Source: Promerops cafer (Eukaryota; Chordata; Aves; Passeriformes; Nectariniidae). From it: a stretch of DNA of 64,000 bases. The stretch is taken from the NCBI GenBank assembly GCA_013398275.1, contig VZSE01006237.1, positions 715,875-779,874 of the forward strand. Direction: 5' to 3'. Positions 36,307-47,900 of the stretch are shown in pieces. Position numbers and translations under genes: made by a program. The notes beneath the pieces are model-generated. The model did not search any database, was not told where the DNA came from, and saw only the letters and a program-made list of their open reading frames with translations. How positions within the stretch are numbered: position 1 is the first letter of the stretch; every line of letters starts with the position of its first letter.

Positions 36307-39300
36307 GTTAAACATCTTCTGGTGCTCACACTGAGGGAGATGCCTTGGTAAAGAATCCTTGTCAGACCTGGGCAGCAGGAGATGCTGTCCTGTGGATCTG
36401 ATGGCCAAGGCACACTCAGGCTGACCAGGACACAGGCATGGCACTGCCTGGGGTGCTGTCAGGCGTGGTGTGTGCTGGGAGAAGCTGGAGAAAAAAGGGA
36501 GTGCTGGAAAGCAAGCCTTGGTAAGCAGGACTGTGTGTCAGTGGTGAGCTGCTCACTCAGCAGGTGTAAATTATCCTCAGTCCTTCAGAGTGCAGGAGCC
36601 AGCAGGACAGGGTCTGACCTGTGACTGCTCAGGGCTGCTGCTCAGCATCTCCCTTCAGTTCCTGGCCACAGGCTCCAGTCAAGTTTGGTGCTTTTAGGGA
36701 GGCATTTTCCAAACCTTAGGCTGTCCCAGAAGGAGAAAATCCTGCAGCTGAGCTTGTATTGCTTATAGTAAGCACTGTCAGGGTTGTGAAAAGCTGCTAT
36801 GAAATAGAAACGAGAGGGAGGGACTGTGAAGCACCAGGCTGGAAGGCCTTTTCTTTAAACTGCAGCTGAGCTGGGCTTAGGCAGAGGTAGGACACAATGT
36901 CTGGTCCTGGTTTCCAGAAGGCAGCACATGCATTTCCCTTGTGAGCGATCAAAGGCTGGGACTGAGACTCATCTCTATCTTCTTTATATCTAGTCCATCA
37001 CTGTGCTATCTGGTGCTTCCCAAGTATATATAGAAATAGCTATTTCTTTTCTTTGTCCTCTTCTAGACAATGCCTGGAGACTTTGATAACTTTTTATGTT
37101 TTAGATGTTTTTGTGTGTGAGGTCTGTCTGTGCCTCTGTGAACCAAGACGTGGAAAGCTGTTTCATGAGTGAATGCTCTTGATGTCCTCCACCATGGGGG
37201 CCCAAGGACTGCCCAGATTCAGTGCTCGTGTCTGGCTTGGTCCTGAACCTCTCAAAGGTTTGTAATCAGCCCTGCTCAGGGCAGCTGTGTCTTGTTTTTC
37301 TGATTTGCAGTCACAATGACTGTGTGTTCAAGGTGTGAGTTTTGGTGTCCCACCACTGTGAGGTGTGATGGGAGAGGTGAGGTGTGATGGGAGAGGTGAG
37401 GGGCAAGGCTTGTACAACTCAGAGGGCCAGAATGGCTTCTTGGCTGAACGCTGCTTGGCTTTGGATGCCCAAACTTTGCCTGAGACTGCTGCCAGCCCAG
37501 CAGCCCGAGACAGGTGGTGGTTGGAGAGGAGGACACAAAGGAACACGTTTGTCTGCACTGCAGTCCTGGTTGACTCAGTCCAGTGTCCATCTGGAGCAGT
37601 GGGGGCCTGGAGATCGGTGTGGCAGCACGCAGAGGTGCACGTGCAGTTTGGGATTTCAGCACTTTTGCAAGTGACTGCACAGATTGGGCATGGTGGGCTC
37701 TGGACTGGGGACTTGGGGCTGTGTGAATGGGTTCTAACATCAAGGGAGCTAGAAGGGAGGGTGAAGGGAGAAGTGAAGCAGCCCAGAGGACAAAGGGAGT
37801 GCAAGCAAGGGTCTGCAGTGTAGTGACAGAGCAGGATGCAAAGGGTCAACGTGTGTGAGGCTGACAAAGCTGGAGAAAGCCATACAGGAAGGTGGCTGTG
37901 TCTGTACATGTGTCCTGCCACTTCTCCCTCTTTCAGGCACAGAACTGCTTTGGGGAGAGTGGGGGTGCTCAGAGCCAGCATCTATCAATTTCTTTGGTTG
38001 TGAGGATCTTTCACTGTCAGTGGCTGCTGTACTGAATGGGTTGGGTCAGGGGACTCCTGCATGTGCCCTGGGCCTTCTCAGGGAGATCCCTTGCTGAAGC
38101 AGTGCCAGGCTGCCAGCCTGGGGTGGGGCAGGAGGACTGGAGCTGCGAATGGCTGAGCCTGCCTGAGTGTCTGTGCCCTCTCCTGCCCGCTCACTCTCTC
38201 ACATGTTCCAGCACAATCCTGCTTGCTCACGTGTGTGTAGATCTCCTTCTCTCTATTCTTCGCATGCACTTTGTCCATCTGCTTTTCTGTCCTCCCTGTT
38301 GCTACTGTAATCTCTCTCTTTCTTTCTCCCTTTGTTGCCTGGGCTGCTTTGCTGCCTCTTACTTCACCATGTCCCTCTTTATTCCTTTTGATAATAATAA
38401 CATTAGAACCTACATTCAAGGCCTCAAGGTCCCTGCTTTGTGCAGATACATGAGGAAAGACCCTTCAAAGCCCGTGTGCCGGGTTGAGAAGATTTTCCCA
38501 GTCTCACTATTTCCAGGAGTGTCAGAGGCAAAGGGCTGGGCTGTGAAATAAGGTCTGTGCAAAACCTCTCGCTGTGTCCTCTGTCCATCCAGGAATGTCA
38601 GAAGTGAAGACGCCAGTCTTGTTTGATGGAGTTTTACAGCAAAGCCCTGAACCCCTGTGCCTGATGGAGGAACTGAATGATTAATCTGCCTTTATGAGTT
38701 GTGCTGAGCAGAGTGGTTGTTCCCAGGGCTCCCAGTCTGTCCCTTCCTCTTTGTGCTGTCGGTTTGGTAGTGACATTAAAGTGAAGCTACTTGCAGATTC
38801 TGTTCCAGTCTGCTGTGTTCACGTGCTTTGAGCTTTCAGAAATGTTCTCCCTTTCAACTGCAATTTGCACATTTGGCCTCTGCTGAGAGGTGATGCTTCA
38901 ATGGGATGCTGAAGTCTGGTGGTTGGAAAGCAGTGTTTCTAGTGATGCACTGAGCTTTGCATGTGTGATACCCACTGTATTTCCTGTGCTTGGAGGCCCT
39001 GTGTGGCTGCTAGATGCTGGTTCACAGTCTGCAAATACAGCACTGGGGGGTGGTGGAGGAGGAATAAAATCTTTTTCTTCACTCAACAAAGTGGTCAGGG
39101 TTTCTTGCAGAGGGAAAGCTGGTACTGTGTCTGGCTTGCAAAACCCTATCCAGAGACCCACTGACTTGTCATAAGGATGTGTCTGCTGTGCTAGTCCATC
39201 ACAATTCAGACCGTAGATAGCAAAGGGCTCTGAAATCAGGAGACACATTTAATGCTTTTTGTTCCTCTTAAAGTCCTCCAAGGAATGTACATTCTGTGTG

Positions 39301-40639
39301 TAGTGGTCTCTTTCAGCCTCGTTCAACCACACTCCAGTTTTCTGATGCTTCCACTTCAGCTCTCTCATAGGTGAACTTTCTGTTATTTATGCCTGTGTCC
39401 CGAATCTCCTTGCTGAGAGCTGGATTTGGGAAAAGAGCAAGCAGTAAAATCAAAAAGCCATCACCTGTTCCTGTGGTTTGCTGCTCTTTGCAGCCCTTTG
39501 AGTTTATATACAGCAAATGTCTGTTGCAGAGTCTGTCCCTGCAAACAGCAACAGGCTGTTTTGGGATATTTGCTTCCCCTGTGAGTTCTCTTTGAGCAGC
39601 ATGACCTGTAGGCAGGGTCATGACTCAAGGACAGTAGAAGGAGGTGAGGGTGGGCTGTAGCAGCAGGACCCTCTGTTCTTGTCTGTGCAGTAAAGAGCAG
39701 AGGGGCTGTAACACCCGTGCCAGCCTTTTCCTGGGCACCGTGGACCACTGTGGAGCCTTTCTGCCAGCACTTACATCAGTCACTTTGTTGGAGCTGGCTG
39801 TCAACAGGATCATCTCCTCCTTTCTTTGGGCAAAGTGCCTCAGAGAGCCTGAGCACACTTTCCGAGGAGAAACTTGGTCTCTCTTCTGAGCCACAGACCT
39901 GGGGGGAGATGTCATTTGCAGATGCAGCAGGGTTGGCATCTCTGGGTCCTGCACATGAAGATTTTGGGAATTCCACCTAGGAGCGCCTCTGTGCCAGTGC
40001 TGGCAGCAGAGAGCAAAGCCAGGGGCTCCCAGAGCAGGTGGCCAACCTCCTTGTTGATGAGATGTCTAGGCTCAGCACCCTGGGAAAGGGAAGTGGGTGG
40101 TGTTAGCTGTTGCTGCCCTTAGGTCTGCCCCTTGTTGCTCTGCACCTTCCTGCAGAGCTCAGGAGAGTTCCTGATAGCTGAAGGTAGAGGAGGAGGGTGA
40201 TTTCTCCCTGGGCAAGTTGTGTTGGAGGAAAATAAACTGGATCTGGCTAGGTGAGATTTTTGAACAGCACCTGTAAGTTCTGTTGGGGCTGCTCTGTGGT
40301 GGCTGCTTCTCCAAGGGTCTGTATTGCTTTGGACTCACCCTGAAGCTGTTTGGAATGTGGAGAGTGGCATCAGTCTGCTTTCAGGGGGCTTGTGAGAGGT
40401 GTAATATTGCTGGCAGAGCAGAGAGAATCGGTGTCTGTCCAGTACAAGGCACTTCAGACAGGACAGAAATGGAATAGGACCTCATCACCTGTTGTAGCAT
40501 TTACTGGTGTGTGTTGGAAGATCCAGGATCTGCCCTTCCTCAAGGGAAGGAGGAAGGAGCAGCCCTGGAAAAGGCAGTGGGACTGGTGTGTCTCTCTAAA
40601 CTGTCCCATCACTCCTGGTCTGCAAACTCTCCTCCTCTT
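36307..40639. other. Presumed intron 1, middle part
   Basis: No supported exon or recognised dispersed repeat. A 19-bp tandem duplication is listed separately. Confidence 0.4.
37361..37401 (+). repeat. Perfect 19-bp tandem duplication
   Basis: AGGTGTGATGGGAGAGGTG occurs twice in direct succession (37361-37379 and 37380-37398), followed by AGG. Recent slippage; no function indicated. Confidence 0.95.
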
Positions 40640-41030
40640 GCTAGTTAATATTAGTATTCCGTTTGTGGAACGGGCGATGCAATTAACACAAAGGTGCAGT
40701 CATTCATTCTGACTGGAGGACTCATGGGATCAGATGTACTGGGGATAGGAAGCGGAGGCTTTCTGCTGGGAAGGAATGTCACAGCACAGCGGACACAGAA
40801 ATGAAAAGCTATTAATAATGATCCCGGAACTTCACTTCCATCAGCTGTTTATTTAAAGGTGCTCCATATTCAAAGCCTTCTGATTTATGTGGGCAATAAC
40901 ACTCACAGTCCTGGGATCACTTTTTTAAGCAAGGCTAATGGGGTGAAACCATCATACTGCGACAGTAGAGATCAAGCTGGGAAAATGATACTGGAGAGAA
41001 AAATAAACTATTGCCTAGATAATCCCTGAG
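40640..41030. other. AT-rich island, possible enhancer in presumed intron 1
   Basis: About 390 bp with a sharp composition change and dense homeodomain, POU and GATA-like cores: TAGTTAATATTAGTATTCCG, GCAATTAACACAAAGG, AGCTATTAATAATGATCCCG, CTGTTTATTTAAAGG, AAGCAAGGCTAATGGGG, GCCTAGATAATCCC. AACACAAAGG also resembles a SOX/TCF site. No ORF or repeat accounts for it. The appearance is that of a deeply conserved non-coding element; conservation itself is untested. Confidence 0.4.
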
Positions 41031-41884
41031 CTGCGCCGGGCTGGGAGCTGGTGTGAGCTCCCTGCTCTTCCAGCATTTATTAAGGCTTTTACTTCCTTTT
41101 TTTTTTTTCCTTGGTCTTTGTGAACAGAATTAAGTGGGCATGGAAGGATATAAAAATTTGATTTCTACCAGACTGGATGCTAAAATGCTTCTTCATTTGC
41201 ATGCAAGTGACCTGGGACATGTGATCTCTCTATCCCTGTCTCCAGAGCTCCCATCCAGACTTGGTCCATTCCCAAAGGACTGGTTCCTCTGGGGAAGGGT
41301 GTGTGTGCTCTCTGGTGTGTGGGTTTTGCCTGCAAAGTGGTGGCACAGGAGTGCCTGGGGGGACTCAACTGGGATGTTCTGGGCTGTGGCACTGAGGGGA
41401 CAAAAGACTGCTCTGCTCTGGGGGTGTCTGGTTTCCATGTGGGTTCTCTTTATGGGGAGGGCTTCTTGGTGGGGCCCAAGCTGGGCCATTGACACGTGAA
41501 TTTGGCAGAAACTCACGGTGGTTACCTTGTTCTGCAGTTAAACCACGGCAGGAGGCTGGGCTCCAAGTGCAAGAAGGGCTCAGGGCAGGAGAAGCGTGGG
41601 CGTGATGCCGGTTTCTCCTGACTGCAAGTGAGCCCTGGTGGGCAGGAGCTGGTTTCAGCAGCTCCCGCTGGACGTGGGGCAGTGTGCAGCAGTGCCAGAT
41701 GCTGCCCATCACAGGGTGTGTGGTGTCTGCAGGGCAGTGAGCAGCCTTTGGCAAAGGCTGGGTGTTTTCCTGGGGAAGTGAAACAGCCCTGAGGCCCCGA
41801 GCTGTGGTTTGAGTTGCTGTGGGCAGGGAGCGACTCCTGGGACAGGGCTGTAAGCACTGTTCATCGTCAGGAGCTGGTACTGGT
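41031..41884. other. Presumed intron 1, gene-free stretch
   Basis: No supported exon. It contains an octamer site ATTTGCAT at 41195-41202 that runs into GCAAG, forming an imperfect palindrome of POU half-sites. Confidence 0.35.
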
Positions 41885-41960
41885 GATGTGATTAGTAGAA
41901 TGAAGCAAATTATTCCAAATAAATAATGCATCAATCATTAATGGTTGGATGCAAAGTTTG
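41885..41960. other. Compact TAAT-rich motif cluster
   Basis: Within 75 bp: GTGATTAGTAGAATGAAGC, AAATTATTCC, AAATAAATAATGC and ATCAATCATTAATGG. These resemble PBX/HOX and paired-type homeodomain sites. A short candidate regulatory element in presumed intron 1. Confidence 0.3.
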
Positions 41961-43429
41961 GTCTGTTGCTGTTGTCCGCAAGTTGCTTACGAGAAGGTCA
42001 GTCCTGTACTGTGCAGAAGGCTGTTATCTGCAGCTCGTGGGCAAACTGTGCTCTGAGTATTCCTGGCACATCTGCTCCAGTGTGTAGGTCCCTGGCCCAG
42101 CAAGAGGCTCTGGTCTCTCCTGGTTGTTCTTTGGGGCTTTTCTTTGAATTATTGTCTACCAGGGTGACCATCCAGAGGCTCCTTTGGGGCTGCAGTGCTC
42201 TGGTGCTTGTTCTCAAGAATGCTGCCCAGTGCTGACCCGTTTGTGCTCAACGTGCAGCCTCAGGGACCCAGGAAGGGACGTAGGAGAGCTCTGATCATCT
42301 GGGCAGCCCCTCTCCTTGCTGTGCTCCTCTTGAGACGTTGACTTTCAAACAGACTTGGCCAAAATGTACTACTTGTGTTGGAGGTTCAGCTGCCAGGGAT
42401 TTCTGCCAGCTGTGGTGGAGTGTTCTGCACAGTGCTGCATCTTAGCAAAGCATGTTTGCTTCCTCTTTGGGGGATGAGGCTGTGCACCGTTCTGCTTCAG
42501 GTTCCTAAATTCCTGCGGTACCCAGATTCCTTCTTTTCTTCCTGGTGCTTAGGAATTTCTGGAGAGCAGGAAGGTTTGGAGCATCTTCTTCCAAACCAGA
42601 AAAGCCTGTCTGTAGGCAGAGCAGTGCTGGATTTTAGCAGGATGTTGCAGAAACAATTTTCTTACCCATTATACTATCTTGTTTCTAATTTTTGTTTAAT
42701 GAGCTCCTCTGAAAAAAAAGAAGATCGTTGTAACAGTTTTCTTAAGTGTGAGAGATCAGGCTGAAATTGGCATTAAGGAGACTAATTACACTCATTCTTC
42801 CACCTTTCTAACAGCTGTTTATTGCTGCAGGCTTGTCCTGAGCTGCTGAGGAAGCCACTTAGCTTGGGCCAAAGGCACCCGAAGAGGTATCTGCAGTAAA
42901 AAGTTGGTGCAGGCTTCTGATCTGGGCTGTGCTCAACCAGATGATCTCGATACACTGCAGAAAAGTACTGTGAAAACTGCAGGTGCAGCCCCCCAGGTCT
43001 TGTCCTGGTTTTTTGCTGTTCTCTTGTCCTCCCTCACAACCTCTCAGCTTCATTGTGGAGGGTCCTGTGGGGGCCTGGTCTTAGTCTCAGAATGACAGTG
43101 TGCTGTCAGGGGAAGGGACTTCCTCAGTCTCAGGCGTTCTGTAAAGAGGGGTTGCAGATCTCCTGTCATGAAGACTGAGGGATTTCCAAGGACAAAATTG
43201 CTAAGAGGATTAAGATGTATAGGGAAGAAGAGTGAGCAGCAGCAAGAGACCTTCCTGAAAGTGATGTGTGCCTGCCATGGTATTTATTTCACCAGAGGAC
43301 TGAGTCTGAACATGACCTTGAACCTTGAGGAGCAAATTGAAGGAGGTTTCTTTGAACCTTTCTGACTCAGTATAATACCCACTTGTTATTCTGTGTAGGA
43401 ATTTGAGGAGTCTTTCACAAGAGGTAAAA

Positions 43430-44990
43430 AGTTGCAGACAGAGCTATGAACATCTTCAATTTTCCATTTAATCACACAATATTGAATGATAAATAATTCA
43501 TGCATCTGCCAAACATTGGCTTAAAAGAACCCAATTCCCTCCACATTTGTCAAAGCAGAAGAATCCCATTTTGTGCTTTTTTCTTTTACTTTGTCCTTTA
43601 ATTCCTATCCAAATGGCCCGTTGTCTGGGCCGTCAGCTTTGATTCCACCTGTCCTGTTTTGGGCTCATGCCTTTCCTTTCTTGTCACTTTTGCTGGTGTT
43701 CAGGGCCCGAAGAAGTGGCAGCAGGAGGCAAGGAGGGGAGTGATGGTGGTCCCTGTGTGTCCTAGGGCTGTGCCATAGGACAGCTCTGGCAGTGGAGGCT
43801 GGTGAGGGTTCTCTGCCCCACTGCACAAGAGCACTTCTGGCTCCTCAGGAGCTGCTGGGGCATAAAAGATGCAGCTCTCTTATAGGAATGCAACTTCTGA
43901 CTTTATACAGGGTGTTTGTAAGGGAAGGACTTTCAGATACAGCTCTCTGTCCAGATCCTAAAATTATAGGCTTGGTCTGAGCTCTGGAGCTCTCTCACCA
44001 CAGCAGGAGGAGCTCTGTCCATCTCAGAAGTTGTGGCAGAGGTGCTGTGATGGCTGCTTCCACCTCCTCTCTGAGACTGTTTTTAAAGACGAATTAAAAG
44101 TATTGTATTCACGTAGACAAGGCATGAAAATTCCATATTTGGAAAAGAATTGCTGCAGAGCGAGACCGTTATGGCTGTAAAAACGTCTTCCCTAGGGCAA
44201 ATGTTGAGATTTTCTTTGCAATTAAAATTTCTTTGAAACTTGGACTAGAGAAGATTTGGAGGAAAAAAAAAACCTCCTCAACTTTGAAAATATTTCTTTC
44301 TAAACAATGCTTGGGTGAGAGCTTTAACAAGTACTGTTCCTCACAGTGTGTCTGATAGCAGAAAGTGACTGAGCATGAGAAGTCAAAAGGTTGTGAATAG
44401 CTCCTGCTCTGGCAGTTGCCTCATTTTTCTATTATAATTTCTCAAGGCAGCATCAAAGGGGACAATAATTAAACTTAAAGCAACTTAAAAAGAAGGGAGA
44501 AAGAGGCACATTTAGTCATACAGACCTGAGCATTGTGTAGGTACAAATTCCTCTGCAAAAACAACTTTTCTCAACCATGTGCAAGTTTATCTGAGAAGAA
44601 AGGCAGATGAAGGAGTTCCTTGCTGGGGGAATAGTTCCAAGGAAGCAGAAAGAGGAAATCCAGAGATTTACTTCAAGAATAAGCATGACTAAACTTTTAC
44701 TACGGATAATGGGTTTTCTGCCTTGTTGTCAAAGCTGAGGCTAGGGTGACATCAGAGAGAGAACTTGATTTTATCATTGTCTGTCTGTCTTCTGTGCTCT
44801 GTATCAAGGCTGAAGACTTGCTGAAAGGCAGATTGTTACCAAATGTTGCCTTGCATGGTGTGGACCTGCATTTGGGATATGCTTATCCAGTAACTGGTTA
44901 CATGACCCTTTCACTGTGTAAGTGAAGATAAAAGTAATTTAAATATCTTAATTCAAAAGCCTCTACAGTTTTGGATCCTTTTGCCACTGA
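43430..44990. other. AT-rich interval in presumed intron 1
   Basis: About 1.5 kb of lower GC with few CpGs and no ORF above about 60 codons (the 43792-43980 frame is unremarkable). Runs such as TGCAATTAAAATTTCTTTG (44218) and ATGATAAATAATTCATGC (43486) give it the look of ancestral intronic DNA, possibly including conserved elements. Confidence 0.3.
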
Positions 44991-47900
44991 TCTCCAGCAT
45001 TTGTACACAGTGTGATGCTATGTGCTATCCAGGTTAATATCTCTCGCCATCTCTCTCTTGATTGGCAAAATTTGGTGTTATTCTGGAAAGGACACTGAGT
45101 TAGAGCCTGCCTTCTGCAGGATCCATTTCAGCAGAGGTTGCAGTGGGGGTTCCAGAGCTTGCAGTGGCAAAAACCTGTCTAGCTTCCAGATGCTGTCTTT
45201 GGCACCAGTATTCTGGTACTTTGTCCAGCTTTATCTGAACATTGAGACTAAAATGCCACTGGTGGGATCTGCTGTGGAATGGGAACTTGCAGTGCAGTGG
45301 CTGTGATCATCATCTGTCTTGATGTGAGTGGGCACCCCACACCTTTTCTCTCAGCAGTGCTGCCAGCCCTTACAGAATTAGTGATGTGTGTTCATGTTTT
45401 CCAGTCAAGGACACTGGTTTGTGGGGGCTGCAGCCAGGTTGTGTTGTTGGTCCCCAGTGTTCTAAAAGTGCAGAGTATTCCCTGTGAGGCAGAGGGCTCA
45501 ATGCCCTGAACATTCCAGCCCAAAGGGATAATCCTGGGGTGCCTCTTGAATGCTAGAGAGGAGCTGTGGGAGCTTGTGGGGTTATGGGTGGGTGCTTGGC
45601 CAAGGTGCAGCAGTCCAGGCGTGGTGTGGTACTTATGTGTCTTGTCCAGAGACAGCATGGGGGATGTTGGAAGCTTGATTGTGATACACCTGCCTGGCCT
45701 GGAGTTGACAGTATTTTATGTCCGGCAAGATTGCCTCATCTCTTGTCTCTGTATTTCCAGGAGAAGTTTATAAAAGGAAAAAAAAAGTATCTTTGCCTCA
45801 TCTTGTCTTACAATATCCAGTAGAGAAAGTGAGCTCCAGAGAGCCTGAGTTCATGTCTTAGCCCTAGGCCTGGAGATTATGAACCATCTTAAAGCTTTGC
45901 AGCAGCCTTGCCATGCTTGTATTACCTCCACACAGCAGATCCGGGCAGCGTGCTCTAGCCAGCCTGCTCCTTTTCCCAGGAAGGGGAGCTTTAAGCGGAT
46001 TTGAATCCTGTTTAACAGGAGGAGACGTGGTCACAGGCCATGCTGCACTGTAGGCAGTGCTGGAGAAGAATTGCTGCTGGAGTAATTGCAGGCTTTTTCC
46101 TGCCCCATCTCCCAGCAAGGGCTGTCTGAGGCTGGGCTGTTGTGCTGCCCACGCTCTCGGATGTGAGGCAGGTGGGCTCCCCGTGGATGCAGACTGAGCT
46201 GGCACTAATTTGACCCCCAGAGCTGCTCTTGTGCTTGCACGTGGCTTCAGCTGTTCCCTTGAGGTGACACAGCTGACAAGTGTGGATGGTGCTGGAGCCA
46301 GTGCACACCCTCTGAGCTCTCAGGTAAAGGCACATTGGGGTCAGAAAGAGCTGGGCAGAGAATGGAGGGGGCTGGTTGGTGCTGGAGGTCGGCCCCACTC
46401 TTTAGAAGGGGTCTCCAGATAGGTTTGCATGTTCTGTGAGCAAGCTGGTGTGAAACTTGTGCTCTTCTTGCTGCCCTAACAGTGGGACACTTACAGCTGC
46501 TTGCTGGGAGTCAAGTAGGAGCTTTTGTCCATCTGGCTTTCTGTCCTGGGTTGTCTCCAAAGGTGCTGTAGTCCTGCCTTTTGGAAGCAGAGCTGCAAAC
46601 CATTGACAAAGATGTGACTGTGCTCTGTCTGCATCTTCAACTTGCCTCTTACATCTCCCCATGCTCTTCTCTGCAGCCTTCCTGTGAGGTAGCTGTGGTC
46701 AGTGCCAAAGCTGGCAGAGCACTGCTGGACCTGTGTGGCTTCCTTGTGACTGGTCAGAGATATCCCCTGCAGACCTTGGCACACCACAGCTCTTCTCGTG
46801 CCCCCTTTGTCCCTGCATGATCTGCCCTTGGGGGAGCACATGGTAAGGAGCTCTGGCAGCATGAGAGTCCACAAGCTCCCAGTTTTCAGCCATGGGGTTG
46901 GGATTCTGCATGCAGGCACTGGCAGCCACAGCTGTCCCCACCCTGAGGACTGTCCCTGCTGTGCTGCTGCCTGCTCCTTCCTTGGCTTTGCTGGGTAGCA
47001 GTGCTGGAGCCGTGTAAGGGGTGCTCCCAGTTTGAACTCATTCTGCAGGCAGCTAATCCAGCAGCAAGAGGACTGGGTGTCAGGACTGAGGTATTGTCCC
47101 TGACCAGCAACCCTCCTACTGCAGCCTTCGTTTCCTTGTGTCCTCTGGGGTGTGGAGGGGCTGTGGTAAAGCAGAAGAAAACCCAAGCTTTAAGGAGCTC
47201 CTCTCTTGTGCTTGGTATTCGTGCTGTGGCTCTGCATTCTGGAGGGTGGCACAGGCAGTGCCTTGCTCTTGCCTCGTGCCTCAGCAGTCTTTGTAGCATC
47301 CTTGTGGCTGTCCTGAACAGCTGCAGCAGACCTGATGCTTGTGCTGGTATCTGGTGCCACTCTGCTGGGAGGAGTGGGGAGCCAAAGCAGGACATCCAAG
47401 CTCATGTTTGCTGAGGCTGCAGGCTGGGGTTGAGGAGAAAGGGCTCTCTTTCCCTGCTTTTGCATCTTCTGGTGCCTGGTGGGCAGTTCTGGATTTCCTA
47501 CCAATTATTAGGGTTTGTCAGAGGAGCAGTACTGGTGTGCCAACCCTTCCAGTAGAGCTACGTGCATGTGTGAGGTGCCAGGGATGGTCCCTGGCCTCTG
47601 GGTGGGACAGTCCTGCCTGGGCTCCTGAGGCACCACTGCCTTGGCCCTGCCGTGTTGGGCAGTCATGCAGGACTGTGGTGTCCTGGGCAGTGCTATCCTG
47701 GAGTGCTATTGCCTGCCCATGTCTTCCCCCTCCCCCTGCCTACTTTCTCCTGCATCAGCTTGCACTTGTAAAATGAAATAAATATTGACATGGACGGGAT
47801 GCTGTTCAATTTGTCCTGATCACTGGGCTGCGGTGAGTTCTGACAGAGCACAGTGTAAAACATAAGCTCAGGATGTAATTTCTACTGTCAACATGATGTA

